Assembly (NCBI GenBank): GCA_020831885.1
Contig: JAFIFU010000019.1
Span: 1 to 53,828, forward strand
Direction of reading: 5' to 3'
Length of the DNA stretch: 53,828 nt
Origin: Ectothiorhodospiraceae bacterium
Lineage (GTDB): Bacteria; Pseudomonadota; Gammaproteobacteria; Nitrococcales; Aquisalimonadaceae
Position 1 is the stretch's first letter, and every line of letters begins with the position of its first letter. Both the position numbers and the translations under genes were made by a program. The notes under the pieces were generated by a model. The model was not told the origin of the DNA, searched no databases, and saw only the letters and a list, made by a program, of their open reading frames with translations. Of the stretch, positions 1 through 8,801 are shown piece after piece.

Positions 1-2190
1 GATCCGGACCGCTTCAAGGGCCCCATGAAGCGGACCAACCCGCGCAAGGGGCGCGGCGAGGATCCGGGCTTCGTGCCCATCTCCTGGGAAGAGGCGCTGG
101 ACACCGTTGCCGAGCGCCTGAACCGGCTGCGGGCCAACGGCGAATCCCACCGCTTCGCCCACTTCTACGGCCGCGGCTGGGGCAGCTCCGACGCCGGCCT
201 GTACGGGGATTTCGGCAAGCTCTATGGCACGCCGAACTCCGCCATCGGCCATGCCTCGATGTGCGCCGAGGGCTCCAAGCGGGCGAAACAGGCCACCGAC
301 GGCAATAACTCCTACAACGCCTATGACTACCGCAACACCAACTACATCCTGAACTTCGGCGCCAGCTTCCTGGAGGCCTTCCGCCCTTACAACTACTTAA
401 TGCAGGTCTGGGGGCACATGCGAGCCAAAAGCCCGCAAACGCGCATCACCAGCATCGATGTGCGGATGAACCCCACCATGGCGGCCTCAGACCGCTACCT
501 GATGATCAAGCCGGGCACTGATGGCGCCATGGCGCTGGCCATCGCCCACGTCATTCTCACCGAGGGCTTGTGGGATAAGGAATTCGTCGGCGACTTCCGT
601 GACGGCCGAAACCGGTTCCAAACCGGTCAGAGGATCAGTCCGGCCAGCTTCCAGGAGCGCTGGACCCACGGTATCGCTGACTGGTGGAACCAGGAACTCA
701 AGGACCGGACCCCGGAATGGGCGGAAGAGATCACCACCATCCCGGCCCGTCATATCGTCACGGTAGCCCGGGAGTTCGCCACCACCCGCCCGGCCATGGC
801 CATCATGGAACGCGGCCCCACCGCACACTTCAACGGCACCTACAACGGGATGGCCATCCACGCCCTGAACGCACTGGTGGGCAGCATGTTCGCTGAAGGC
901 GGACTGTTCTACCAGATGGGTGTGCCCTACGGTGCACTGCCGGTGAACGCCGACGACTACATGGATGACCACGCCAGGGAGATGCAGGGCAAATATCCGC
1001 GTATCGACATGGCCGGCACCGAGAAATGGCCCATGGCCTCGCACATGATGCAGGAGACCGCCAAACACCACCTGGCGGGCGACCCGTACCGGCTGGACAC
1101 GGCCATGTTCTTCCTGACCAACCCCATCTGGTCGGCGCCGGACCCACTGCTTTGGGAGGAGGCGCTGAAGGATGTGTTCATCATCGAAACCTCACCCTAC
1201 CCGGGTGAGACCGCCATGTACGCCGATCTGATCCTGCCGGAGCACACCTATCTGGAGCGGCTGCAGGATTCACCCACCTATCCCTTCGAAGGCTGGCCCA
1301 TGACGGCCCTGCGAGTTCCCGCCGTGGATCCGGTCTACGACACCAAACACTTCGGCGACATCCTCATCGAAATCGGCAAGCGCATAGACGGCCCCATGGG
1401 TGATTACTACCGGGAGCTGGGGGACGTGGAAAACCTGCTGCGTCACCGGGCCGCCGGCTTCGCGGGCAACCCCGGCGACAACGGCGTGAATGATTTCGAG
1501 AGCTGGAAGGAAAAAGGCGTCTGGTACAAGAAGCCGTATCACTGGCGCTACTGGCGGGGCAGTTTCTGGGAATGGGACGGTGAGGCCTACAGCATCGAGA
1601 TGAGCGAATCCGACGTTCAGGACAAGCTGCTGCGGACACCCAGCGGCAAGTTCGAGTTCAAATCCGGCTTTCTCGAGCGGCATGCCGCCTACATCAACCG
1701 GGAAATGAATATCCCGGAAGACCGGGTCGGGCTCATTCAGTGGGTGGAGCCGAAGCACACCGGCGGCGGCGACCTGCACTTCGTCACACCGAAAACACCG
1801 CTGCATGCGGAAGGGCGCAGCGCCAACATTCCCCAGGCGCAGGCCTACATGCAGCCCATCGTTGGCGGTCGCGGCACCTGTTATCTGGAGATCCACCCGG
1901 AGACCGCCCGCCAACGCGGCATTGCCGATGGCGATACGGTCCGACTCTCCGCCGAGGTCCGCGGCGACCGGAAAAGCATTCTGGCCGTGGCCCGCTACAT
2001 GCCGGCCCACCGCCCGGACACCCTGGTACTCCCCATGGAATACGGCCACTGGGCCCAGGGCCGCTGGGCCACCGCCGAAGGGCGCGACGTCAAACCCGGG
2101 CACTCGGGCGATATCACCGAGAACCTGTCCGACCCGATTTCCGGGCTCGCCAGCTACTACACCGCCAAGGTGACGCTGGAAAAGGCCTGA
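1..2190 (+). CDS. arxA: Respiratory arsenite oxidase, molybdopterin subunit ArxA (5' end missing)
   Basis: Large catalytic subunit of a DMSO-reductase-superfamily Mo-bisPGD enzyme. The Arx type oxidises arsenite to arsenate in the periplasm and passes electrons to the quinone pool. The reading frame is open from base 1 (DPDRFKGPMKRTNP), so the first visible ATG at 25 is internal; the Tat signal and N-terminal 4Fe-4S Cys motif lie upstream of the window. Visible features are a Cys in GHASMCAEGSK that fits the Mo ligand, the segment NFGASFLEAFRPYN and the stretch IMERGPTAHFNGTYNG, which I associate with the ArrA/ArxA clade. The C-terminal molybdopterin dinucleotide-binding domain is complete. 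It is followed after 23 bases by arxB, then arxC and arxD, and an ars operon sits beside it. Assignment to Arx over arsenate reductase (Arr) or polysulfide/tetrathionate reductases rests on motif memory and context; a tree would settle it. Confidence 0.8.
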   Translation, partial: DPDRFKGPMKRTNPRKGRGEDPGFVPISWEEALDTVAERLNRLRANGESHRFAHFYGRGWGSSDAGLYGDFGKLYGTPNSAIGHASMCAEGSKRAKQATDGNNSYNAYDYRNTNYILNFGASFLEAFRPYNYLMQVWGHMRAKSPQTRITSIDVRMNPTMAASDRYLMIKPGTDGAMALAIAHVILTEGLWDKEFVGDFRDGRNRFQTGQRISPASFQERWTHGIADWWNQELKDRTPEWAEEITTIPARHIVTVAREFATTRPAMAIMERGPTAHFNGTYNGMAIHALNALVGSMFAEGGLFYQMGVPYGALPVNADDYMDDHAREMQGKYPRIDMAGTEKWPMASHMMQETAKHHLAGDPYRLDTAMFFLTNPIWSAPDPLLWEEALKDVFIIETSPYPGETAMYADLILPEHTYLERLQDSPTYPFEGWPMTALRVPAVDPVYDTKHFGDILIEIGKRIDGPMGDYYRELGDVENLLRHRAAGFAGNPGDNGVNDFESWKEKGVWYKKPYHWRYWRGSFWEWDGEAYSIEMSESDVQDKLLRTPSGKFEFKSGFLERHAAYINREMNIPEDRVGLIQWVEPKHTGGGDLHFVTPKTPLHAEGRSANIPQAQAYMQPIVGGRGTCYLEIHPETARQRGIADGDTVRLSAEVRGDRKSILAVARYMPAHRPDTLVLPMEYGHWAQGRWATAEGRDVKPGHSGDITENLSDPISGLASYYTAKVTLEKA

Positions 2191-2213
2191 ACTGACTGCG
2201 GAGGAATCACCCA

Positions 2214-2963
2214 ATGGCTAAGTGGGGAATGGTCATCGACCTGGACAAGTGCACCGGCTGCCAAGCCTGCACCACGGCCTGCTCCATGGAAAACAACACC
2301 CTGCCCGGAGAAAGCTGGCAGGACGTGCTCTTCTATCACGAGGGCGAGTATCCCAGCGCCCAGATGAAGTGGCTGCCGCGCCCCTGCATGCAGTGCGAGA
2401 AGCCCTCCTGCGTCTATGTGTGCCCCACCCGGGCCACCTACAAGGATGAGGAAGCCGGCGGCATTGTATTCGTGGACTGGAACAAGTGTATCGGCTGCAA
2501 GTACTGCATGATCGCTTGCCCCTACGGGGTGCGCTTCTATGCGGACGAGCAGCCGCTGGTGGAGCCGGACATCCGCGACGTCTACCCGGGGGAGAATGGT
2601 CAACTGTGGAGCCCGCCCTACCAGAACCCGGAGCAGGACTGGCGCCGCGGCATCGGCATCCAGCCCAAGGGCGTGGTGTCCAAGTGCACCTTCTGCCACC
2701 ACAAGGTCAGCAAGGCGCCGGAAGGCGTGGCCGATCTGGACGAGGACGATCCGGACCTGGTGGAGTACGTGCCGGCCTGCGTCCGCACCTGCCCGCCCAA
2801 GGCCCGCTTCTTCGGCGACCTGGACAATCCGGAATCCAACGTGAACCGGCTGATCGGCGACAAGAAGGGTGTCCGGCTGCTGGACCACACCGGCAACCGT
2901 CCGCAGGTCTACTATCTGGGCGCCGGCGCCGGCATTCCGGCCTTCAGTCCGCGCAAATCCTGA
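2214..2963 (+). CDS. arxB: Four-cluster ferredoxin subunit ArxB
   Basis: Electron-transfer subunit of 249 residues that should carry electrons between the Mo subunit and the membrane anchor. Four Cys-rich sets for 4Fe-4S clusters are visible: CTGCQACTTAC near residues 13-23, CMQCEKPSC..CVYVCP, CIGCKYCMIACPYG, and CTFCHH together with the late CVRTCP. This is the NrfC/DmsB/PhsB layout. There is no Tat signal, as expected for a subunit exported with its Tat-bearing partner. The start follows GGAGG (2200-2204), and the gene is flanked closely by arxA and arxC, so one transcript is likely. The family assignment is firm; the Arx-specific name depends on the neighbouring catalytic subunit. Confidence 0.82.
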   Translation: MAKWGMVIDLDKCTGCQACTTACSMENNTLPGESWQDVLFYHEGEYPSAQMKWLPRPCMQCEKPSCVYVCPTRATYKDEEAGGIVFVDWNKCIGCKYCMIACPYGVRFYADEQPLVEPDIRDVYPGENGQLWSPPYQNPEQDWRRGIGIQPKGVVSKCTFCHHKVSKAPEGVADLDEDDPDLVEYVPACVRTCPPKARFFGDLDNPESNVNRLIGDKKGVRLLDHTGNRPQVYYLGAGAGIPAFSPRKS

Positions 2964-2977
2964 GGGAGTGAGCAATC

Positions 2978-4177
2978 ATGTCTGACAACAACGTCATGAA
3001 AGGCGGACTGGGGACCGGGCTGCTGATCCTGTCCGTCATCGTACTGCTGGGCTCGTTCGGCTTTGTCATGTACAACCTGACGGTCCATGGCCACGCCACC
3101 TTCAACGTCAGCTCCAACCTGCCCTGGGGCCAGCCGATCTCCACCTATCTGTACTTTGCGCTGGCCTCCTCCGGCCTGGGGCTGATCGCCTCGCTGCCCC
3201 TGGTGTTCGGGTTCAAGCAGTATTACGGGCTGGCCAAACGGGCGATATTCCTGGCCTTCATCATCCTGGTCTCCGGGATGGCGGTGCTGGCCCTGGAGCT
3301 GGGGCATACCTTCCGCATGCTCTGGGCCATTCCCTTCAACATGCAGATCCAGTCCGCCATGTTCTGGATGGGCGTGTTCTATGCCGCAGACCTGTTGTTC
3401 CTGCTGTGGAAGTTCCAGAAGATGGAGTCCGGCGACTGGGACAGCAAGGCGACGCGTACCATCGGCATCGCTTCCTTCCTGGGCGTCCTGCTGGCCAGCG
3501 GCAACCTGGCGCTGATCTTCGGCATGATGAGCATGCGTCCGTTCTGGTTCGACGGCCTGCTGCCCATTTACTTCTATCTCACCGCCGTCACCAGCGGTCT
3601 GGCCGCCCTGGTCTTCTTCACCTACCTGGCCTACGGTTTCCAGCGCGGCGCCATGCCCGAAAAGTTGCAACAAGCCCTGGCCGGTGGGCTGCCCAAGCTG
3701 TTTGCCGCGGTGCTCGGGCTGACCATTCTGTTCGTGGGCGTGCGTGCCATCACCGGCCTCTACAGCAACAATCCGGAAATCCACTATGTGTGGACGGAGT
3801 ACCTGTTCGCCTCACCGGTTTATGTGGCCTCGGTGGTGCTCGGCCTGCTGGTCCCCTTCGCGCTGATGATTTCCGCCAGTCTGCGGGTGAACCCGGGCAT
3901 CCAGATCCTGGTGTCCATCCTGACCTTCGGTGGCCTCTTCGCGGAACGCTACTTCTTCGTGGTGGGTGGCCAGGTGGTGCCGCTGTTCAAGGGCACCTGG
4001 GCCTGGGACATGATCCAGTACACGCCATCCATCACCGAGTGGGCGCTAACCGTCATGGGCTCCGCCCTCTTGTTCACGCTGTACGTGCTGGGCGAGAAGT
4101 TCTTCAACCTCTCGGCAGCACCGGAACAGCCGATGATGGACGCCGCAGCGGATCAACCCAGGCAGGCCACCGCCTGA
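2978..4177 (+). CDS. arxC: NrfD-family membrane anchor subunit ArxC
   Basis: Integral membrane subunit of 399 residues. It contains roughly nine to ten hydrophobic helices, beginning with LGTGLLILSVIVLLGSFGF near residue 11, and has the NrfD/PsrC look: a quinone-interacting anchor without haem ligands in a clear pattern. It would connect the periplasmic ArxAB module to the quinone pool. It starts 14 bases after arxB with GAGGGAG as ribosome binding site. The C-terminal tail is short, Ala/Gln-rich and probably cytoplasmic. A 14-bp perfect inverted repeat follows the stop and separates this gene from arxD. NrfD-type anchors are shared by many CISM enzymes, so the specific name is contextual. 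Confidence 0.8.
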   Translation: MSDNNVMKGGLGTGLLILSVIVLLGSFGFVMYNLTVHGHATFNVSSNLPWGQPISTYLYFALASSGLGLIASLPLVFGFKQYYGLAKRAIFLAFIILVSGMAVLALELGHTFRMLWAIPFNMQIQSAMFWMGVFYAADLLFLLWKFQKMESGDWDSKATRTIGIASFLGVLLASGNLALIFGMMSMRPFWFDGLLPIYFYLTAVTSGLAALVFFTYLAYGFQRGAMPEKLQQALAGGLPKLFAAVLGLTILFVGVRAITGLYSNNPEIHYVWTEYLFASPVYVASVVLGLLVPFALMISASLRVNPGIQILVSILTFGGLFAERYFFVVGGQVVPLFKGTWAWDMIQYTPSITEWALTVMGSALLFTLYVLGEKFFNLSAAPEQPMMDAAADQPRQATA

Positions 4178-4193
4178 ACCGCTGCCATCGATT

Positions 4194-4223
4194 GACGGCA
4201 CCGGAGCCCGCTCCGGTGCCGTC
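4194..4223 (+). repeat. Perfect 14-bp inverted repeat between arxC and arxD
   Basis: Arms GACGGCACCGGAGC (4194-4207) and GCTCCGGTGCCGTC (4210-4223) are exact complements with only two bases between them. No T-run follows, so it is not a classical terminator. In the mRNA it would be a very stable hairpin 22 bases before the arxD start, which suggests transcript stabilisation, processing or partial attenuation that lowers chaperone expression relative to the enzyme subunits. Confidence 0.7.
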
Positions 4224-4245
4224 CCAGCTGCCAGGATGACCCCGC

Positions 4246-5169
4246 ATGACCGAACTGGCCTTCGATACCCGAACCGACGACACCAGCCCCCGCGCATTCG
4301 CCAGGGCTGAACTCTACCTCTGCCTCGGCCAGGCCCTCATGCCGCCAGTGCAGCCGGGCACACGGCAGGCCATGGTCCGCGACCTGGTGGCGGACCTGGA
4401 GGATCTGCTTCCCGGTCATCAGGCGGGAGAGAAACTGCGCGAGGCGCTGGAGGCGGTTGCAGATGACACGGCTCTGCTCCGCGCTTATAGCCACCTCTTT
4501 CTGGTGCCTCCCTATCCGGCACCTCTGAACGCCGGCCTTTATATCGACAATACGATCATGGGGCCAAGCGTGTTGGAAATGGAACGCTACTACCAACGCC
4601 ACGGCCTGGCGCGGGACATGAGCTTCCGTGACACGCCGGACCACCTGGCCCTTCAACTCCAGTTCCTTGCCCTGCTGCTCGGTTCCGCCGCGCAGGCAGG
4701 ACCGAGTGTCGAGGCCCGGCACGCCCTGGAAGAGGCGCGGGATTTCCTCAACCGTTTTCTGCGCCCCTGGCCCAACGCCTGGGTGAAAAAGCTGGACAAG
4801 GCCTGCCACATCATCCCCGAGTGCCAGCCGTATGCAGTGCTCGGGCGGTTAGTGCGTGACGCGCTGGACGTGGATGCACGCTGGCTGCAGGAACGGGTTC
4901 CGGCACCAGGGCCGGCGGCGGACGCGGAGGAGGCAGAGGGGACCACCACCGCGCTCCAGACGGAGGTGGATCAGACCGAGTGCGGCCGCTGTGGAAAACC
5001 GTTCGTCCCCTCCAGGGAACTGGCCGGTATGCTGCGCGCCCTGCGGGACCAGGGGCTCGACGCGGAGCACCTGACGGTGTGCACGGAATGCCGGACATCG
5101 GCAATGGGCCTGAGCCCCCTGTCGCCGGATTTCAAAGAAGTGAGACAGCGCAGCGGGCAAGAGCGATGA
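4246..5169 (+). CDS. arxD: TorD/DmsD-family maturation chaperone ArxD with C-terminal Cys4 ribbon
   Basis: Cytoplasmic chaperone of 307 residues expected to assist cofactor insertion and Tat proofreading of the Mo subunit. Residues about 15-210 form an all-helical TorD-like domain with the typical segment YSHLFLVPPYP. The usual family length is near 200 residues; here about 100 residues are added. The extension contains CGRC (Cys246, Cys249) and CTEC (Cys279, Cys282), a two-CxxC ribbon that could bind zinc or an iron-sulfur cluster. The gene follows arxC after a strong hairpin and its stop overlaps the next start as ATGA. The TorD assignment is solid; the role of the ribbon is unknown. Confidence 0.78.
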   Translation: MTELAFDTRTDDTSPRAFARAELYLCLGQALMPPVQPGTRQAMVRDLVADLEDLLPGHQAGEKLREALEAVADDTALLRAYSHLFLVPPYPAPLNAGLYIDNTIMGPSVLEMERYYQRHGLARDMSFRDTPDHLALQLQFLALLLGSAAQAGPSVEARHALEEARDFLNRFLRPWPNAWVKKLDKACHIIPECQPYAVLGRLVRDALDVDARWLQERVPAPGPAADAEEAEGTTTALQTEVDQTECGRCGKPFVPSRELAGMLRALRDQGLDAEHLTVCTECRTSAMGLSPLSPDFKEVRQRSGQER

Positions 5170-5672
5170 CGTGGACAGATCACCCCCGCCGGGTGGCATT
5201 CAACACCGTGGTCACCGCCGATTACTCACTGACCGATGCGGACGGTGAACGGTTGGACGACAGCAAGCAATCCGGCCCCATGCGCTACGTACATGGCCAC
5301 GTAACGCTGCTGCCGGCACTGGAACGGGCATTGGAGGGCGCCGAGGTCGGCAGCACTGTCACGGTTGAACTCCCTCCGGAGGCCGCATACGGTGAGCGGC
5401 AGGAGAACCTGGTTTTCGAGGCCAATCGCACCGCGCTCCCCGACGACCTCGAACTCTACCCCGGCCGGCAATTGCGCAGCGGCTCCCACGGACGCCAGTT
5501 CAGCCTGCGCGTGGTCCGCCTCACCGACCAGGGTGCGATTCTGGATGGCAACCATCCCCTCGCAGGAAAACAGCTCTGTTTCCGGGTCACCATCAAGGAC
5601 GTTCGTGCCGCCAGTACGCAGGAGGCGCAGAGCGGCCGACCGGAGCCGCTTCCGGACCAGGCACGGCCGTGA
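5166..5672 (+). CDS. FKBP/SlyD-type peptidyl-prolyl isomerase
   Basis: Protein of 168 residues with the bacterial FKBP-like core: an early strand VVTADYSLTDADGERLDDS, the turn YVHGHVTLLPALERALEG matching the SlyD/FkpB G..LxPGLExALxG signature, then LPPEAAYGE. An insert-in-flap chaperone region follows, and the C-terminus is Pro/Arg-rich without the His/Cys metal tail of SlyD. No signal peptide is visible, so it should be cytoplasmic. The ATGA overlap with arxD indicates translational coupling, so it may act as a folding helper for Arx subunits. That role is inferred from position only. Confidence 0.75.
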   Translation: MTWTDHPRRVAFNTVVTADYSLTDADGERLDDSKQSGPMRYVHGHVTLLPALERALEGAEVGSTVTVELPPEAAYGERQENLVFEANRTALPDDLELYPGRQLRSGSHGRQFSLRVVRLTDQGAILDGNHPLAGKQLCFRVTIKDVRAASTQEAQSGRPEPLPDQARP

Positions 5673-5747
5673 CGGGCATGAACAGTTCACGTTGATCATC
5701 CATACTTGTGGGCGATTCACTCATGCACCACCAGGGAGACTGACCCC

Positions 5748-6932
5748 ATGCCAAACGAAGTTGTCATCTGCGCCCCGGTTCGCACGGCAATCGGCACTTA
5801 CGGCGGCAGCCTGAAAGACGTACCGGCCACCGAGCTGGGTGCCACGGCCATCAGGGAAACCCTCAAGCGCGCGGGAGTTGCCGCCGATGCCGTGGACAGC
5901 GTCGTGATGGGCAATGTCATCCAGGCCGGCAATCGCATGAATCCGGCCCGGCAGGCGGCTATCCACGGCGGTGTTCCGGTCTCCGTGCCGGCGCTCACCG
6001 TGAACCGGGTCTGCGGCTCCGGTGCCCAGGCGGTGGCCTCCGCGGCCCAGGAAATCATGCTGGGGCACGCCAATTGCGCCATTGCCGGCGGGCTGGAGAA
6101 CATGGACCGGGCGCCCTACCTGCTGGACAAGGCCCGTTGGGGCTACCGCATGGGTGACGCGAAAATGGTGGATTCCATGCTGTATGACGGCCTGAATGAC
6201 GCCTTCTCCGGCAAACATTCCGGCTGGCACACCGAAGATCTTGTGAAGGAATACCAGGTCAGCCGCGAAGACCAGGATGCCTGGGCGGCACGCTCGCAGC
6301 AGCGCTTTTCCCAGGCGCAGGCAGCAGGGCATTTCAAGAGCGAGATCGTTCCGGTGGAGGTCCCTGGCCGCAAAGGCCCCACAGTATTCGATACCGATGA
6401 GCACAACCGGGGGGACACCACGGCCGAGGGGCTCGGCAGGCTCCGTGCCGCCTTCCGTGAGGAAGGCACCATCACCGCGGGCAATGCGCCGGGCCTGAAT
6501 ACGGGCGCCGCCGCCATGATTCTGGCGGAACGCGGCTGGGCCGAGCAGCAAGGGCTGAAACCCGTGGCACGCCTGGTTTCCTGGGGCGTCGGGGCAGTGG
6601 AGCCGGGCATGTTCGGGATCGGCCCTGTGCCCGCCGTCCGCCAGGCCCTGGAACGGGCCGGTTGGAGCGTGGGGGATCTGGAACGGGTGGAGATCAACGA
6701 AGCCTTCGCCGCCATCGCACTGGCTGTGCTGCGTGACCTGGGCTTGTCAGAAGACGTGGTGAACCCGGAAGGCGGTGCCATCGCTCACGGTCACCCCATA
6801 GGCGCCACCGGCGCCGTGCTCACGGTGCGCCTGCTGCACGCCATGCAGCGCAACGGGGAACGGAAAGGTCTGGTGACGCTTTGTATCGGCGGCGGCCAGG
6901 GCGTGGCCCTGGCCCTGGAACGCGTGGGCTAG
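5748..6932 (+). CDS. Acetyl-CoA C-acetyltransferase (thiolase)
   Basis: Thiolase II of 394 residues, the normal length, that condenses two acetyl-CoA to acetoacetyl-CoA or cleaves 3-ketoacyl-CoA. The nucleophilic Cys89 lies in [11 protein letters not shown], the active-site His in GHPIGATG near residue 350, and the second Cys in CIGGGQG near 380. NEAFAA is also present. The start at 5748 is preferred to upstream TTG because AGGGAG precedes it. It lies 75 bases after the isomerase gene on the same strand. Its TAG stop overlaps the stop of convergent arsH. The role could be polyhydroxybutyrate synthesis or fatty-acid metabolism; no phaB or phaC is adjacent. Confidence 0.88.
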   Translation: MPNEVVICAPVRTAIGTYGGSLKDVPATELGATAIRETLKRAGVAADAVDSVVMGNVIQAGNRMNPARQAAIHGGVPVSVPALTVNRVCGSGAQAVASAAQEIMLGHANCAIAGGLENMDRAPYLLDKARWGYRMGDAKMVDSMLYDGLNDAFSGKHSGWHTEDLVKEYQVSREDQDAWAARSQQRFSQAQAAGHFKSEIVPVEVPGRKGPTVFDTDEHNRGDTTAEGLGRLRAAFREEGTITAGNAPGLNTGAAAMILAERGWAEQQGLKPVARLVSWGVGAVEPGMFGIGPVPAVRQALERAGWSVGDLERVEINEAFAAIALAVLRDLGLSEDVVNPEGGAIAHGHPIGATGAVLTVRLLHAMQRNGERKGLVTLCIGGGQGVALALERVG

Positions 6933-7663
6933 GCTGATCTACGCCCGGTGGTGGCGTCGGCGGCATCCGCCGGCGTTGCCACTGGGCGTTGCTCCGCCTT
7001 ACGCTCGCTGTAACGGTCAACCAGGTAGGCTGCGCAATCCCTGGTCAGCAGCGTGAATTTCACCAGCTCCTCCATCACATCCACCACGCGGTCGTAGAGA
7101 GGCGACGGCTTCATCCGACCCGCTTCGTCGAACTCCTCGTACGCCTTGGGCACGGACGACTGGTTGGGAATCGTGATCATGCGCATCCAGCGGCCAAGGA
7201 TGCGCATGTTGTTCACGGCATTGAACGACTGGGAACCCGCGTTCACCTGCATCAATGCCAGCGTACGCCCCTGGGTCGGACGAATGCCCCCGTAGGCCAG
7301 CGGCAACCAGTCGATCTGCGTTTTCATGATTCCGGTCATGTTGCCGTGACGTTCCGGGCTGCACCATACCTGCCCCTCGGACCATTCGGACAACGCCCGC
7401 AATTCACGCACTTTCGGATGGTCATCCGGCGCATCGTCCGGAAGGGGCAGACCGGAGGGGTTGAACATCCGGGTTTCCGCGCCGAACTGACGCAGCAAGC
7501 GCGCCGCTTCTTCCGCAAGAAAGCGACTGTAGGAGCGCTCCCGCAACGAACCGTACAGCAGCAAAATGCGCGGCGGATGCGACGACGGCCGGGACCCCCA
7601 CAGGTGGTCCAGCGTGGGCGTATCGAGCCACGTCCGCTCGACATTGGGCAGGCTTTCAGTCAA
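6929..7663 (-). CDS. arsH: ArsH, NADPH-dependent FMN reductase / organoarsenical oxidase
   Basis: Flavodoxin-like protein of 244 residues. ArsH enzymes use FMN and NADPH and protect against trivalent methylated arsenicals. The FMN phosphate-binding loop [11 protein letters not shown] and the family segment [20 protein letters not shown] are present. I chose the TTG at 7663 because AGGA lies seven bases upstream and the encoded protein then begins just before the conserved RTWLDTP region; the longer frame runs into the stress protein gene. It is the last gene of the ars operon, 34 bases after the preceding gene, and its stop codon overlaps that of the convergent thiolase. Confidence 0.9.
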   Translation of the reverse strand: MTESLPNVERTWLDTPTLDHLWGSRPSSHPPRILLLYGSLRERSYSRFLAEEAARLLRQFGAETRMFNPSGLPLPDDAPDDHPKVRELRALSEWSEGQVWCSPERHGNMTGIMKTQIDWLPLAYGGIRPTQGRTLALMQVNAGSQSFNAVNNMRILGRWMRMITIPNQSSVPKAYEEFDEAGRMKPSPLYDRVVDVMEELVKFTLLTRDCAAYLVDRYSERKAEQRPVATPADAADATTGRRSA

Positions 7664-7697
7664 TTCAAAGTCCTCGTTATGACAAAGGGAAGCGCGA

Positions 7698-8498
7698 TCA
7701 TTCCGCAGGCGGCACCACCAGGACCGGACAGCGGGCCTTGCGGCAGACGGCCTCCGCGGTACTGCCCAGCAGAAGCTGCTGTATGGCGTTGCGGCCACGC
7801 TTACCCACGATCACCAGATCTGCCGGCAGTTCCTCGGCCAACGCGGGGATCACCTGGCGGGGATCACCGTCGAGCACCTGGATCTCCAGACCGTCATCGG
7901 CCCGGTCCAGTTGCTGGAGATGTGCTTTGGCGTCCGCGATCTCCCGGTCGCAGCCCTCGCTGGCGCAGGTGGCCATGGCCACCATATGGCGGGAAAAGCG
8001 CGGCCATAGCTGCTGAAACAACACCTCTGCGGACTTCGCCGCATCCGAGCCATCGGTTGCCAGCAGTACCACGTCCGCACCGGTCTGATTGCCGGCCTGT
8101 ACCGGTTCCAGCCACAGCGGGCAGGTGGTCAGCCGCGCGGCATCCAGGGCCGTGCTGCCCACGAAGAACTCGCGCAACCGGCTATAACCACGGTCGCCCA
8201 GCAGAACAAGGTCCGCGTTCACCTCCGCCGCGGTGGCCACCACCTCGGCGCCGGGCTCACCAACACGCACCTGCCAGTCCACCCGAAAGCCTTCCGCTTC
8301 CAGAGACACCGCCTCTTCCCTCAACCGGGTTTCGTAATGCGAGCGATGACTCTCCTCCGGAGTCGCCGGATAGCGGCTACTGAGCACATAGACCAGTGTC
8401 AACTCCTGGGCGCCCCAGGCCCGCAGAGTCTGCAGGCGCTGACGCAGCAACGACCAGGCCGGGGAAAAATCGATTGCAACAACGACATGCTTGAACAT
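7698..8498 (-). CDS. Tandem universal stress protein in the ars operon
   Basis: Protein of 266 residues made of two UspA domains (about 1-140 and 145-265). The first starts with VVVAIDFSP; the second ends with [18 protein letters not shown] followed by CPVLVVPP, matching the ATP-binding G-x2-G-x9-G-S/T motif. It is a cytoplasmic nucleotide-binding stress protein. It begins three bases after the preceding CC/Se-motif gene and precedes arsH, so it is almost certainly co-induced with arsenic detoxification genes. Its specific role in arsenic stress is not known to me. Confidence 0.88.
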   Translation of the reverse strand: MFKHVVVAIDFSPAWSLLRQRLQTLRAWGAQELTLVYVLSSRYPATPEESHRSHYETRLREEAVSLEAEGFRVDWQVRVGEPGAEVVATAAEVNADLVLLGDRGYSRLREFFVGSTALDAARLTTCPLWLEPVQAGNQTGADVVLLATDGSDAAKSAEVLFQQLWPRFSRHMVAMATCASEGCDREIADAKAHLQQLDRADDGLEIQVLDGDPRQVIPALAEELPADLVIVGKRGRNAIQQLLLGSTAEAVCRKARCPVLVVPPAE

Positions 8499-8501
8499 GA
8501 G

Positions 8502-8798
8502 CTACTCCCTGCCGGCGGAAAGCGCGGCGCCTTCCACAAATAGCCGCTTCAGACCAAGAAAGCCTTCCACCCGAATGGTATACGCCTGCTCCCACTCCAG
8601 TTCCGGAGCCAGGTACACGGTGATTCCGTCAGCATCGTACCGGCGAAAGGCGGCTTGATCCTCTGGAGATCCCGGCTCTGCCACTGGCACGCCGGCCGTA
8701 CCACCGCAGCACCCGTGACGCGGCGATATCCGCAGGGTTATCGCGTCATGCCTGCCCCGCAGCCATTCCCGCGCATCGGATGAGAACCGAATCTCCAC
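8502..8798 (-). CDS. CC/Se-motif family protein (Cys form)
   Basis: Small protein of 98 residues with the adjacent cysteines Cys30-Cys31 in RHGCCGG. It resembles the HesB-like CC/Se-motif (seleno)protein family, in which one Cys of the pair may be selenocysteine. Here both are ordinary cysteine codons. The acidic second half contains YLAPELEWEQAYTIRVEGF. It lies three to four bases from both acr3 and the stress protein gene, inside the ars operon. A vicinal dithiol is well suited to binding As(III), so an arsenic-binding or redox role is attractive but inferred. Confidence 0.72.
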   Translation of the reverse strand: MEIRFSSDAREWLRGRHDAITLRISPRHGCCGGTAGVPVAEPGSPEDQAAFRRYDADGITVYLAPELEWEQAYTIRVEGFLGLKRLFVEGAALSAGRE

Positions 8799-8801
8799 CC
8801 G

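Noticed and set aside
1-2190. Tetrathionate or polysulfide reductase instead of ArxA
   Set aside because: The segment around GASFLEAFRPYN, the TorD and NrfD partners and the adjacent ars operon fit the ArrA/ArxA clade better; arsenate reductase remains a weaker alternative and the N-terminus is not visible.
6989-8383. Plus-strand frame of 464 codons across arsH and the stress protein
   Set aside because: It crosses two well-supported minus-strand genes and its translation ends in Pro/Arg/Ser-rich low-complexity sequence.
8502-8798. Selenocysteine in the CC/Se-motif protein
   Set aside because: Both positions are ordinary Cys codons and there is no in-frame TGA before the end of the gene.
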